Shown here one piece after another: positions 22,091 to 34,803 of a DNA stretch of 64,000 nucleotides. Numbering within the stretch: the stretch's first letter is position 1; the number at the start of each line of letters is the position of its first letter. The notes under the pieces were generated by a model, which saw nothing but the letters and a program-made list of their open reading frames with translations, was not told where the DNA came from and ran no database searches. Position numbers and translations under genes: made by a program. Source of the DNA: Parasponia andersonii (lineage: Eukaryota; Streptophyta; Magnoliopsida; Rosales; Cannabaceae); assembly GCA_002914805.1 (NCBI GenBank), contig JXTB01000187.1, positions 556,553 to 620,552 of the forward strand. Direction: 5' to 3'.

Positions 22091-23839
22091 TGTTGAGAAA
22101 TTAAGGCTTCAATCTTACTCACTCTTATTTTGAAAATAACAAACATTTGATTTAGTACTAATGATTTAACTTGAGTGTGCAGTGAAATGGTATTAAAATT
22201 CTATCTCAAGTTAATCAAGGAATCAAGCTTGAAAATTGATGCATATAGATATATTAGAATCAAGCTTGAAGATGAACAATCAAGATACAAGATCGTGTCT
22301 AGATAGGTTATATTCATACTTAGTCTTGTATTTGGTTTAACTCATTGCATATAAATTCTCTTTATATTGGCTCATACTTTTCAAAAGAGTTTTTAAACTA
22401 TCTTAAGCTTAAAATGGTTATTTTATCATAGAAGTTTGAAAATAGAATATAATAATCTCTTTGAATGGGAAAATATTCTTTAAAATATGATTTCTTAAGG
22501 TTAAACAAGTTACAAATATATTTGAAATCATGATTATTTGAAATAGGCTAAAAGAAGATTTTCTATTTGCAAACAAGAATATGTTTTAGGATGAACACTT
22601 TCTAAATTATTATTAAATTTCTTTATGAAACTAAAACAAGTTTGCAATAGCCAAAATATTCTTTTCAAATTGATTTCTAATATTTTTAAAGTATTTAAAA
22701 CAAGTTTAGAAGTCAGTTTTTGAAAAACGTCAAAAACTGTTAAAATCTGAAAAATGCCAAAATCCTGTCCAAATCTGAAATATGACCAGAATATGATTTT
22801 GGTTAATCAAAATATGATTTTGGTTGACCAACAGTGATTTTGGTCAAGCAAAGTTAGTCGACCACTTTTAGACCAGTGGCCAGAAATGACCGTTAAAGCT
22901 ATACTGATGTGTCAAACTCTAACGGCTATATTTTTGATCGATCAGATTTAATTTTAGTCGACTAAATATTTGGCAGAAAGCTAATAACGGCTATAAACGG
23001 CTAATTTTCTTAGATATTTATATATAGAGCCTTATTTGATGTCATTTAACACAAGAGCATGAACTTAAATTGATATTCATTTACTCTCAAAGTGTCTTAG
23101 CCTATTTTCACATCAATTACACTTTTAAATCTTATTGAGCCAATCTTAGAGCATTTATTGTGCATTGTTCTCAAATCTTCGAAGCCAAAATTGTATTAAT
23201 TACTATGTGAAGAGAATTTGTGAGTGAATATTCACTCTTGTTTATTGAAAAACCATTGAGTGTGAGGTGAGATTGGCACCGGAGTCATAAACAACCTGAT
23301 TTAGGTGAGATTGCCACCGGAGTCATAAACAACCCGTGAGTTGGTGAGATTGACACCATTGTCTAAACAATCTGTATAGGTGAGGTTGTCACCGGAGTTA
23401 AAACAATCCGAGGTTAGGCGTAATAGAGTCGGAGTCAAGACTATTATAAAGGATAGGGTGTGCCTAAGAAGAATTCACTCCGTTTGTAAAAGGGTTGATC
23501 AAGCCCATAATCTTGATCCGATAGTAGAAAGCTTAAAATAAGTTGCCGAGGACATAGGCAAACTGTCGTGTTTGGCGAACCTTGTAAAAACTGAATTTGC
23601 ACTTTCTCTATCCCTACACTCTTTACTTTATTACAAGCTATTTAATTGAGTGTTTAATATTTAGTGTGTTTAATATACTTGCTATTATTGCTTTATATTT
23701 GGTATTATTGTTGATTTAGATAAAAAAATTTAAAATAATGGTCTATGGTTTTGAATAGTTGAAAATTTTATTAAAATATTTTAAAACCCAATTCATCCCC
23801 CCTCTTAGGTTGTCAATCTTAGGCTAAAAATAGCTAACA
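22091..23839 (+). repeat. 3' LTR of Sirevirus-like element (1749 bp)
   Basis: It begins TGTTGAGAAATTAAGG, ends GCTAACA and is followed by AGTTT. It has the single-copy structure: one palindrome cluster, one TATA region (about 23018-23028) and one 38-bp minisatellite (from 23270). Its palindromes have decayed to TTGGTTGACCAA-like forms. It has a ~24-bp insertion near 22605 relative to the 5' LTR. Confidence 0.9.
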
Positions 23840-23844
23840 AGTTT

Positions 23845-25486
23845 CACACAAGCTATCAAAAAGATTAGATGAATAAAGTCCAAATATACTCCTAATAAGA
23901 TTAGAGTCTGACTTGACTAATTTGTAATTGATCGACTCAATTATATATTAATCAAATTTATATTAAACACAACTTAAACAAAAAAGAATTATTAAGATTT
24001 ATTTTCCTGCGAGGTAAATATTAATCATAAATAATTCTAATTAAATCTATATAAAATTAAATAATTATTCAATTATATAACAGTTACAAAATTTAGATAA
24101 ACATTTCAAAAATGATAGGTCAAATATTCCAAATGTTTACAATAGTGAAGTTGTAACATCTAAAATAATAATGCTTATTTTGTCTTTCACAATGGATATA
24201 AAGTGGCCATGTGACTTAAACAGTAAACCTTCACTCTACCGTGTTTAGAGAGGCACGAGTATAAAGTTGTTGGCTTCTTCTTCAATGCTCAAGAGTCGAG
24301 AGAAAGCAAATCCGATTTTTGAAGTGGACTTAATAAACACATTTAGTTGTGATAACGTCGCTAATTAGGTCCTTCGTGAAGTTGGTTGTTGCGCGCATCA
24401 TCAACTAGAAAAAGTCAGTTCTTCATGGCTCCACTACTTTACCCATTGTGATCTTGTACGGCCCCTTACTTTCAAGCAAAAATCGTTCAATTTGCATGGG
24501 AATTTATTTTTTTACATCGTTAGAGTCTTTAGTTTTATTTTTTCTCTAATTAATTAAATCCTCTTTTTCAAGTTAAAAAAAATTGAAAACTACGAGTCAA
24601 TCATCACCTATCAACCATCCGAAGCTTTTTCTTAAAAAACAAAAAACCTTGTAATAATTAATCTTTTATCTCGCTATATATTCATATGAGGTACTATGTA
24701 ATACCCAATGCCACACAATGTATTAATTTGTTTAATTATAATTACATATTAAATAAAATATATAGAGCTTAGTTTAGAAATAGTAATTAGCCATTAGCAG
24801 ATAATTATATCATGCGGAATTAGACAATATGTACTCATGGTATTACCTGTATATAAAATATGACTCTACGTCTGAGTTTATTAGAATACTAACAAAAAAA
24901 ATTAAAGCAAAAAATTTACATCAACAACTAAAATTTAAATTTTAGATCTTATATCCAATATTACGTTTGCGATTGATTCTAAATTTATACATGTGAACTG
25001 CAACTTTTCTCTACATTACTAATTAAGAAATTGAAAATAGATATCAATGACAAGAGAATTGAGAAAGGAAAGTCACAAAAAAGAGCATTAAGGATGTTTC
25101 ACAAACACAGAAGAATTACAAGATTTTGGGGCTCCCGTTTTTCTTCAAAGTACAAACAAGGCTCAATGGGAATCTCATTGGGAAGATATGTGGCTAAATA
25201 ATGGTGATGAGACGAGGTTTGGCATATGAAATTGAGATAGAGGATCTCAATCCATCTTCTCATAGACACATATTACCAAAAATATCACTTACAAATTTTA
25301 AGCAATTAATTTCTACTTGTTCTTGATAAATCACTCTATTTGCTTATTTCGAAATTGCATATTTAGTTTCATTAGTAATTACAACTCACATTTAATGTTG
25401 AAGTTAAAGATTCAAATCTCTAAATTTCTATTGGCAGAAGTAATGACTTTGTAATTCATACTTCAAGAAAAATTTCTTTATTTATC
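23845..25486. other. Intergenic DNA, no gene seen
   Basis: This is A+T-rich sequence between two retrotransposons. No open frame with recognisable domains, RNA gene or clear repeat was seen. Confidence 0.5.
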
Positions 25487-26083
25487 TGTTGTGAGATCTT
25501 GAATCTACGTCTTGGTCAACGGCTAAACAAGGAAAGTCAATAACTAAGATAAATGTATCAGGTTGCATATATATTTTTTTGATCAAAATGTGACTTTTTC
25601 TGAACGAATAATGTGTGACCAGCAGAAAAAGAAATTAAATCAAGTTTTTTCAAATGAATAATTTGTCAAGAAAAATAAACAAGCTTCTAAATAGAGATCA
25701 AGTAATTCGTTTATCTTTTATTACCCAATTTTTTATTAGTACCTAAAATTGTATTTTCTGATTTACTTTCTCGTTTATACGATTGGGAAATATTAAGTCA
25801 TTCTCACTTATATAAAGGGGTTTAGCCTCATCATTTTTCATTTCACAATCATTTCACTATACACTCTCTATAATTTTCTCTTAACTCTCAACTTGAGACT
25901 TAGAGAAACTCTTGTAATTCTCAAGAAAATAGTGAAGAACAGTAGACGTAGGCTCATTTTTTTGGGGGCTAAACTACTATAAAATTCTTGTCTCCTTATT
26001 TATTTTGTTTTATCAACCTTTTTCACACACAAACCATATCTTATAATTTCCTAAATTCGTTGTTGACAAAACTTCTATCAACA
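25487..26083 (+). repeat. Tat-family LTR (597 bp) fused to integrase sequence
   Basis: It starts TGTTGTGAGATC and ends TTCTATCAACA, with TATATAAAG at 25809-25817. It shares ends and layout with 4233-4848. It is followed directly by integrase coding remnants, with no gag, protease or RT between, so an internal deletion or a recombination joined them. No matching 5-bp target repeats were found. Confidence 0.8.
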
Positions 26084-26890
26084 ACAAATTGATATTATTA
26101 GAATACTCCTATTGGCACAAAGTGGATTGAAGTATGTTATAGTTGTAGTCGATTATTTCACCAAATAGACGGAAACTGAAGTCTTGAGTACCATTTCTAC
26201 AAAGAAGATGATAAATATCATTTACAAGTCTATAATTTGCTGATATAGTATACCGCACACGATAGTTTATGATAATGGGAAATAATTCGATTGCAATAAG
26301 TTTGACAACTTCTGCGATAACCTGAGTATCAAGAAAAGCTTCTCTGCTGTTGTTCATCTACAAGCTAATGGTCAAGTCGAAGCTATAAACAAGGTACTTA
26401 AACAGAACCTGAAGACAAACTTAGAATAATATAAGAGAGCTTACCCAGAGATACTTCTCGAAGTTCTATAGGCTTATCGCACCACTCAACAAACAGCCAC
26501 TTGAGATAGTCTATTCACTCTGACCTTTGGATATAAAGCGATGGTCCCAGTAGAAATCGGTACGAGCTCTTTACGACAATCTACTTATGAATCAGATCAG
26601 AATAATATATTGATGAGAATTAAGCTCGATCTTTTGGAAGAAAGGCGCGAGTAATCTCAACTACGAGTTGTATCCTATCAACAACAAACAGCTTGCTATT
26701 ATAATTCTAAAATCAAAAATAGCAATTTAAAGTTGGTAATCTTATTCTTTCATTAGTTCTCTCTAATACTAAAGGGCATGAGTTGGTATATTTGGATCTT
26801 CTTGGGAAAAAGCATACAAATTAGCTCACACTAGAGTGCAACAGATCGAGTATACTTAGAATGCAAAATAACTTTGTCGTTATTATCATT
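26084..26890 (+). pseudogene. Decayed Tat-type gypsy integrase
   Basis: Fragments in the plus frame include KYVIVVVDYFTK followed by a stop where Trp is expected (TAG), a second-Asp region (about 26262-26285), HLQANGQVEAINK (catalytic Glu region), and a C-terminal region parallel to 2-397 (VPVEIGTSSLRQ, YNSKIK). At least six stop codons are visible. It is a different, older copy of the family at the left edge of the window. Confidence 0.8.
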
Positions 26891-26928
26891 CATAGACAAT
26901 GTTTATAGTGTACAGAAATAACCATTCA

Positions 26929-27045
26929 AATAAGAATAGACAATGTTTATTTTTTTGGTTATGAAACTGGTTGGTTCATTTGAATAAGAATAGACATTGT
27001 TTATTCTTTGTTATGAAACTGGTTGATCAGATTGTTCGAGCAATT
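26929..27045. repeat. Two-copy ~54-bp tandem repeat
   Basis: AATAAGAATAGACAATG...GTTATGAAACTGGTTG begins at 26929 and recurs at 26983 with small changes. The rest of 26891-28082 is A+T-rich, contains an (AT)n run near 27307-27330, and shows no gene. Confidence 0.7.
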
Positions 27046-28082
27046 CATGGGACACAAATTATTGATGAAGACAATAAGACATAAATTATACACGGTCTTT
27101 TGATACCTCATATGGGTGCTCAAAAAATCCAACAAACCACCAAAATCGACCAATCCCAATCAAACTTTGCCAAGACATTTGGTTTTTCAGAAAGTTGGTT
27201 GGTTTGGAAGTAAATTTCTTGGTTAGTTAGAATTGTTTAGCAATTGGTTTAATGATGTGAAGCCAATCAAACTGACTTACAAATAGCGACAAAAAATCGT
27301 TTATACAAATATATATATATATATATATATTTCACAATATTTTAAGAGCTATCATTTTAATTCTTTGTATGGTAGGACTTATAAAACTCTATACTAAAAT
27401 TAGTTTTTTTTTTTAAAGTAAATTATTTGAAGTAAGACTTTGCTTATTAGATTTTAATCATGGATATTTGTGAAAATTTAAATAATGATTGATTTTTAAA
27501 ATTTGATGTCATATTGTAATTTTAATATTTTTTGAACTCGTGAGAGCGTTTTAATAAGTAGGTGATTTTTCTTTTAAAAAGAGTTTTAACCGTTAGTCTA
27601 ATATAATGAAGTCACAAATATTAAAATAGCCCAAAATTATTAGATTGTGTGTGATATCTTTAGGTTTCGTTCTAAATTTTTGTACTGATCAAATAGATTT
27701 AAAGTCATTTGGTTTTGTTAATAATTTTGCCTCCAAATCGACTACAAAACTCTTAAATTATCCCATGTCTGGGTTGTCCAAATCAACTAAGAGCGAAAAC
27801 AAATTTAAAAAATAAGGGAAATAAAGAGAAAATATTTTCATAATGTTTGATTGTTTTTAATTCTGATTTTATAAAATTATATGATAAACTATATTTTTCC
27901 AAATTGTATTAAATCTCCCTCTAATTTTTCTTTTTAATTTTTCCTTTTTTTTGGTTAATAAAAGTCCAAACACAAGAAAATAGATATGTAATCAAAGCTC
28001 CAAACTTAACTAAACTAATTTGTCGGAAAAAAGAATGAGGAGCTTTTTGAAGAAAAAAATTGAAAAGAAAATTCTTTAACCA

Positions 28083-28993
28083 TGTTGATGGAGGTTTTAT
28101 TAACAATGAATTAGGAAATTGCAAGATGTAGCTTGTATATGAAAATGATTGATAAAGTAAAGCAAATAAGGAGACAATAATTTTATAGTAGTTTAGTCTC
28201 AAAAAAGATGAACTTACGTCCACTGTTCTTCATTATTTTTCCTCTAAGTCTCAAGTTGAGAATAAAGAGAAAATTACAGAGAATGTATAGTGAAGTGATT
28301 ATGAGATTAAAAATAATAAGATTAGGCCCTCTTTATAAAGGTGAGAGTGGTTCAATGTTTCCCAATTATACAAACGGGAAAGTACATAGTCATAAAATAC
28401 AATTTTGGATAATAATACAAAATTGTGTAATAACCGATAAACAGATTCCTTAATCTCTACTCAGAAGCATAGTTCATTTTCTTTGCAAATTATCCGTTTG
28501 AAGAAACTTAATTTAATTTCCTTTTTTGCTAGTCGCAATTCATCTATTTGGAGATGGTCGTATTTTGATCAAAAAAGCATATATGTGACCTCACACGTTT
28601 ATCTTAGTTACTGACTTTTCTTCTTTAGCCATTGACCAAGATGTAGATTCAATGTCGCATTTTATATAGGTGAGGATGACTCAATGTTTCACAATTATGC
28701 AAACGGAAAAGTATATAATCAGAAAATATAATTTTGGGTAATAATACAAAATTAAGTAATAACCGATAAACAGATTGCCTGATCTCTACTCAAAAGCTTG
28801 TTTTCTTTTCTTTGCAAATTAACTGTTTAAAGAAGCTTGATTTAATTTCTTTTTCTATTAGCCGTACATCATCCATTCAAAGATGATTACACTTTGATCA
28901 AAAAAATATATATGTGACTTGATACATTTATTTTTGTTATTGACTTTCTTTCTTTGGCCATTGATCAAGATGTAAATTCAAGATCTCACAACA
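28083..28993 (-). repeat. Inverted Tat-family LTR (911 bp) with duplicated U3
   Basis: The plus strand begins TGTTGATGGAGG and ends CTCACAACA, the reverse complement of the 25487 LTR ends. It is longer because a block of about 329 bp is tandemly repeated (28332-28660 and 28661-28993). The duplicated part on the minus strand is U3 with its TATA (CTTTATAAAG at 28331-28340 and TATATAAAA ending at 28661). No internal element sequence adjoins it, so it is probably a solo LTR. Flanks AACCA and AACTC match only partly. Confidence 0.75.
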
Positions 28994-29321
28994 AACTCAA
29001 AAATCCTTTTAAATAATCCCAAAATCCAAACGATAAAGAAAATTGACATTAAGTATAGTATAAGCTAAATTTTAGCACAAAAAATAGAAAAATGCTAAAA
29101 TGGCATCAAATCCAATGTATTCCAATGCATAATGATATTCAAATGTTAACATGTTATTTTAGTCTTTTTTGTAAATAAATTAGGTATTGAAAAGTGTAGC
29201 AACGGAGAATTTGAAAATATGGATTTTAATATTTTGAATTATAAATATGACCATAAAGTCAAAGTTAATTGAACTCCAAATGTGCATATGTTATTCTTGG
29301 TGCTAAATTTGGCACAATAAT

Positions 29322-30384
29322 AGACTATCTCTAATATATTATGCTAAAAGAATGTGTGCCAATATTATTTTTGAAATAACTTGCTAAATTAAAAATACTT
29401 TTTAGATTTTGTTCTAATACATGTATGCTAAAAAAAACAAATACTATTTTTTATTTTGACGCTATTTTTATTTATAAATATATATTTTTTACTATTAATT
29501 CTTATGAATATACCATCAATTACCATCGGTAAAAGCTTAACTTTACTTACAAATGAAATCACTCATATTTTATTTAAATGAGTAAAATACTCAATATAAT
29601 CACTCATATCTTAGCAATTATGACATATGCCAAATAAATAAATAGGATAATATTGTGAATAAAATGAATGAAAAAAAATAGTATACATGTATTGAATTTG
29701 TCACACTGTTAAATTAATACATATTTTCAATTTAATACAATGGTAATATTATTTTCATACATGCTAAGTGTAAATGTGCCAAATTTTATATTTTAAATTA
29801 ATACAATTACCATAATAAAATTTAGCACATGCTTTAATGGCAGTATTGTAAAATGTAAACTTAAACACATGTTATAACAACACTGTTATAAATTTTGGCA
29901 TTTATTATTGTTTGTATTAATACAATAAATAGCAGATACTAAAATTTTTTATTAAACTGTTTCCAAAAAAGAAAAAATTCTGCTAAACATAGAAAATCAT
30001 TGGAAAGTCTTTTTTTTAGCCAAATATTAAAAGTTAGCAATCGAATGAGATATAGTAAACTCGTTGGAGATGCTGTAAGACGATATTTGTAATTTGTAAT
30101 GTATGTTAAATTTTAGCATTAGCATATTTCACACAAGATGTTCTAATTTTGACTGTCTAATCTTATTTATTATAACTATAACTATTAAAATCCACAATGA
30201 AAAATCTTTTCAGTACTTAACCAACTACAATACCAATTTATTAATATTTAGTACTGAAAAAAAAAATAGAAACAATATCTTAAATAGTATTGTATCTTGG
30301 AATAAAATTTAATTTACTGTCAAATTTAATATTTTACTATTTTTACGCCAAGTATAGCATTCGAAGTACCATCGGAGATGGTCT
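29322..30384. mobile_element. Possible non-autonomous DNA transposon
   Basis: The left end AGACTATCTCTAAT and right end (reverse complement AGACCATCTCCGAT) form an imperfect terminal inverted repeat, with AAT on both outer sides. Inside are repeated TTTAGCAC/TATGCTAAA phrases and no protein frame of interest. An inner GTTGGAGATGCTGTAAG near 30064 could mean two nested elements. The rest of 28994-30874 has no gene and ends in the upstream region of MFS copy 1. Confidence 0.35.
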
Positions 30385-30874
30385 AATCTGATTTTGCTCA
30401 TAAATTATGTCACCTAAAGAGAGAGACATAGATCTCAAACTTGTTGCTCTACGCAGCTTCTGATTGGACGAAAAACACGTTCCCTACGTTAAAAGCAGTG
30501 AAAAGATGTAAAAAAATAATGATAATAATAAAAAAAAAAATAAAATAAATGAAGACAAATAGAATCAATCAACAGACAAAACGCATCCTAATTCTTGAAC
30601 TCTCAGTCTTTGAATAGTAAATAGATAAATGTTCTCCTCCCTTCAAGCCCCACCACCAACAACAAATCCCATCAATCCTCGTTTTACACGTGTACAAAGT
30701 CCCCAAATCTCCAAGAACTCTGGTCCCGCAATTTCCCGTTATACCCTTGCAATTGCACGGTGTGTTTTGTCCTAAACCCAAGTCAACCATAACCCAAGCC
30801 TCTAAAGACTCTGTTAGAGTGCTCAAAGAGGCAGAGGCAGAGACAGTGAGATATAGAAAGTAGAAGAAACGAAA

Positions 30875-31178
30875 ATGGAGATGAAAGTGAAAGCGGAGAC
30901 ATTGACGCTAGTGCTGGTGAATCTGGCGGGAATCATGGAAAGGGCCGACGAGTCTCTCTTGCCAGGAGTCTACAAAGAAGTCGGGTCGGCCCTCCACACC
31001 GACCCGACTGGGCTGGGCTCGTTGACTCTCTTCCGATCCATAGTCCAAATGGCTTGCTACCCTTTGGCCGCTTATCTTGCTGTTCATCACAACCGGGCCC
31101 ACGTCATTGCTCTCGGAGCTTTTCTATGGGCCACCGCCACTTTCCTCGTCGGCTTGTCCTCTACTTTCTTCCAGGTCC

Positions 31179-31211
<33 letters not shown>

Positions 31212-33602
31212 ATTTGTAATAAAACGAGAAGCTTTTATTACATTGTTTTCTATGGTATATGGTGTATAAATTGGTTAATGTTATAAGTTTATATCATCTT
31301 ATATATATATATATATACACTAATTTTAGGTTGAGATCCATTTATGTGGTTGAATTGGTGTTGGTTTGTTGGGAGTGAACAGACATATAATATTTCAATT
31401 TTTTTTTTTTAATTTCGTTTTTGTAGTTTTTTGATGGGCAATGTGTATTAATTTTGATCTAATCTTTTCAGGGATTTAAAAATGTTTGTACTCCCATGAA
31501 AAAAAAAAAAGCAAAAACAAAAGAAGGAAGAACGATGATGCAAAAATTTAAGTAGCCTATGTAAAATAACGTTTACATAACGAGTACGCAGAGACACTAG
31601 TGCCCAACGTGTATCGGTTCTCGTTGGCTAAAGTAGAATCCAAATGGGACCAGTTTATTAATTAAAACATGCAGTGTGACAAACAAACGCATCATATCAT
31701 TGTGTACCATATCATTGTGTTAGATCATGCTCAAATAACAAAGTAGCGCTTTATGTATTTTGTTTTTATTTTCATGTTTTTTATGTCAAAAAGAAAAGAA
31801 AAAACTGTGATATCTGACATTTCTGTTATTTGTATGCGAATGGATTTAAAATGTCATCAGCTTTTGAGAATAACGATAAGATAATAAAGGATAGAATGGA
31901 ACTCTGCAATTACCATTCATTTCTTTGCATTGTTCAATCAAAATCCATCCTCTTAACAAAAAAATTTATATGCATTTCCTAACTTTGCTTAGTACCTTAA
32001 TTATGAGAATCATTCGCATTGCTCATTACCTTAATCCATTCATTTCGTCGCATTGTTCAATCGAAAACTTCTTAACAACACAAGAAGATATGTAATTGCA
32101 TTTCCTAAGTTTGCTAAGCTAGAGTCGTAATATCATGTCCAGTTTGCTTGATTTGGTGTATTAGGTGGCAGTTTCAAGAGGCCTAAATGGGATAGGACTC
32201 GCCATCGTCGTACCAGCCATTCAGTCACTTGTTGCAGACTCAACTGATGAAAGCAACCGTGGGATTGCTTTCGGATGGCTGCAACTGACAGGAAACCTCG
32301 GCTCAATCATTGGCGGGCTTTGCTCTGTCTTAATTGCCTCAACATCGTTCATGGGCATTCCGGGCTGGAGACTTGCTTTTCATTTGGTTGGACTAATCAG
32401 TGTGGTAGTTGGTATTTTGGTACGTTTGTACGCGAATGATCCAAGATTTTCTGAGACAGATGGTAGAGCTAAGGATCACAATTCGGGGAAGTCTTTCTTT
32501 GCGGGGATGAAAGAGCTGATCAAGGAAGCTAAGTCAGTTATTGGAATCCCATCTTTTCAGATAATTGTGGCTCAGGGTGTTTCTGGATCATTCCCCTGGT
32601 CAGCTATGTCGTTTGCTCCAATGTGGTTGGAACTCATTGGATTCTCCCATGAGAAAACTGCTTTCCTTTGGACTATTTTCATAGTTGCTTGTTCACTAGG
32701 TGGACTTTTTGGTGGCAAAATGGGGGATATCCTCGCGAAGCGCTTTCCTAATTCCGGGAGAATAATTCTTTCACAGATAAGTTCTGGCTCGGCCATTCCT
32801 CTAGCCGCAGTTTTGCTGCTTGTTTTGCCCGATGATCCATCAACGGCATTCATCCACGGATTAGTTTTGTTCATCATGGGATGCTCAATATCCTGGAATG
32901 CTCCGGCTACTAACAAGTACGTATCTTTCTTCCGTTGTTAGCCTTTTCCTTTGTTCCATCTTTAGATAACTGATTTAAAGAAAGAAAGAGTAACAAATTG
33001 CGCAATTCTGTGATTGTTATAGTCCTATTTTGCACTTGGATTCAAACTTATCGCTTCAAATCGTGAACAGTCCAATATTTGCAGAGATAGTACCTGAGAA
33101 GTCTCGGACAAGCATCTACGCTCTTGATCGGTCTTTTGAAAATATTTTAGCCTCGTTTGCTCCACCAGTTGTCGGAATTTTGGTTCAGCGTGTTTATGGT
33201 TATAAACCGATTCCAAAAGGGTCGTCAGATATTGTAGAGCTTGAAACAGATAGAGAAAATGCTGCAGCACTAGCCAAGGCACTCTACACCGCGATTGGCG
33301 TTCCAATGGCGATTTGTTGCTTCATTTACTCCTTCCTCTATTGCACATACCCGAGAGACCGCGAACGAGCAAGAATGGATACTATGGTAGGGTCGGAAAT
33401 GCAACAGCTAGAGGATGACAATTCGCTTTCAAGAGAAGAATTCACTGAAATTCATGTTTTGGAATCGGAAAAAGAGTTGAATGGAAAGGAAAGATGCAAA
33501 ATCGACATAGAGTATGATCAAGAAGATGTCATTGATTTGGATGATAATGATGAGAAGTCTTTGCTTTCCCGTCAGCTACCACTTTCAAACAATACGGAAT
33601 AA
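30875..33602 (+). CDS. MFS transporter, UNE2-like, tandem copy 1 (intact)
   Basis: The three exons are 30875-31174, 32165-32916 and 33071-33602 (introns 990 and 154 bp, GT-AG), joining in phase to 527 codons plus TAA. The start MEMKVKAETL is preceded by a transcript-like A-rich leader; a second Met lies two codons on. Exon 1 holds LAGIMERADESLLPGVYKEV and the loop RAHVIALGAFLWA. Exon 2 holds VSRGLNGIGLAI and QSLVADSTDESNRG, then several hydrophobic helices. Exon 3 holds PIFAEIVPEKSRTSIYALDRS, further helices, YCTYPRDRERARM and an acidic cytoplasmic-type tail. These are hallmarks of a plant MFS family that includes Arabidopsis UNE2. Substrate unknown. A Sirevirus begins 18 bp after the stop, so the native 3' UTR is displaced. 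Copies 2 and 3 lie downstream on the same strand. Confidence 0.92.
31912..32110. repeat. Tandem duplication in intron 1 of MFS copy 1
   Basis: CCATTCATTTCTTTGCATTG...CATTTCCTAACTTTGCTTAG recurs about 123 bp later as CCATTCATTTCGTCGCATTG...CATTTCCTAAGTTTGCTAAG. The corresponding block occurs once in intron 1 of copies 2 and 3. Confidence 0.65.
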
Positions 33603-33620
33603 AGAACCAGCAAAAAGATC

Positions 33621-34733
33621 TGAAGGAGCGAATAATCTGATGGCAACTTTCGTGTTGCAACATGACTGGTTTTACGGTCATATTATAACATGCGACTAAA
33701 TATTTGATCTGAATAAATTTTTCAGTATTTTTTATATTTTCCTTTTATATGCTTTAATTCACGATTTGTATAGTTGTCAAATATAAAAATCTGATCATAT
33801 TAATGCATAGACGGATTCAATTGAGTAGGAATGGGTAAGTGGCTCTTTCCTAAATTGGTTTTGAATATATTTCTATATTTCATTAAAGAAATTTTTTTAA
33901 TTGAATATTTTATATGTAATATCTTTTATGGAAGTTTTCCTAACTCATTTCTGCTGATTTTCACTGATTAAAGTTACTCTAATTCGTGCTATTAGTTATC
34001 AAATAGGTTTGAGTAACTTATTTTTTTATACCAGGAAAGTAATCTGAAAGTTTTTTTTTTATGTTATAATATGACTGGGTTGACAAACCATGTTGCAACA
34101 CATGGACAGAATCAGCAACTACTTTCTTGATCCGTTTTCTAAGTTTAGTAATAAACTTGGTTGATCTTGTAAGTCTTCTAATTAATATTAAATACTCTTA
34201 ATTGTTATTTTACAGATCTTACATAGGATTACTCTCTTCTCTATTTAAAGGTCACTCAAGAGTAGTTTTATGTAGAGAGACCACTTATTATATTTTTTGG
34301 TTTTAAAAGAAAAGTTTTTCTTTTAGCCATGTTTTAGACTTAAGAGGTATCCTAGTCATTTAAGTGATAGTGCTTCAGGAGAGGTGCTAATTATTTTTGG
34401 GAGAAGATCGACTCCAAGTACCTGAAGAGATTTCAGAAGAACGAAGTTAACCTAAGACGAATGGTGCTCACTAGACACGAAGGAATACATCTATATTGCG
34501 ACAATTAAAAAAGGGAGTCTTTTTATTGTATAAGTCAAATTAGTGTTTGTATTCATTCAAACTTTACTAATAGTATTTATTCTCTGGGCGTGGCCCCTTG
34601 GACGTAGGTTATCGGGAAATAACTGAACCAAGTAAAAATTTCTTGTGTATATCTTACAATTTCCACATTACCACCTCACATAATTAATTAGAAATTAATT
34701 TTATTCAGTAATACCTGATAAACAGACCTAACA
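33621..34733 (+). repeat. 5' LTR of Sirevirus (1113 bp)
   Basis: It starts TGAAGGAGCGAATAATC and ends ACAGACCTAACA. It contains the palindrome TGTTGCAACA at 33653-33662 and 34091-34100 and a TATA-like TATTTAAAG at 34242-34250. Because it lies 18 bp after the MFS stop codon in the same orientation, the MFS transcript must read into it. Confidence 0.92.
34242..34250 (+). promoter_or_regulatory. TATA-like box in Sirevirus LTR
   Basis: TCTCTATTTAAAGG is conserved in both LTRs (34242-34250 and about 43389-43397) and followed by GC-richer sequence. It is the best core-promoter candidate. Confidence 0.45.
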
Positions 34734-34735
34734 AT

Positions 34736-34747
34736 TGGTATCAAAGC
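34736..34747 (+). other. Primer-binding site (tRNA-iMet, one mismatch)
   Basis: TGGTATCAAAGC begins two bases after the LTR. The consensus copia site is TGGTATCAGAGC, so one G-to-A change is present. Confidence 0.85.
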
Positions 34748-34803
34748 GGGAAACTAACGTTTTTAGTGAGATCTTACAGTATATTTGATCTAATTTTTTA
34801 AGT

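Larger units (their letters stand above)
8494..23839 (+). mobile_element. Sirevirus-like Ty1/copia with gag only (TR-GAG type), host of a nested gypsy
   Basis: Long LTRs (8494-10696 and 22091-23839) are flanked by a perfect 5-bp target duplication, AGTTT at 8489-8493 and 23840-23844. A perfect 12-nt tRNA-iMet primer site (10699-10710) follows the 5' LTR. A Sirevirus-type gag is split by a nested gypsy element (11156-19118). After gag only fragments of protease-region sequence remain, and no integrase, RT or RNase H was found. Several purine tracts precede the 3' LTR, as in Sireviruses. Long terminal repeats plus gag without pol match the TR-GAG class of non-autonomous elements. The insertion date cannot be read simply because the 5' LTR is internally rearranged. 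Confidence 0.85.

Noticed and set aside
28208-28453. 81-codon plus-strand frame
   Set aside because: It lies inside the inverted Tat-family LTR.
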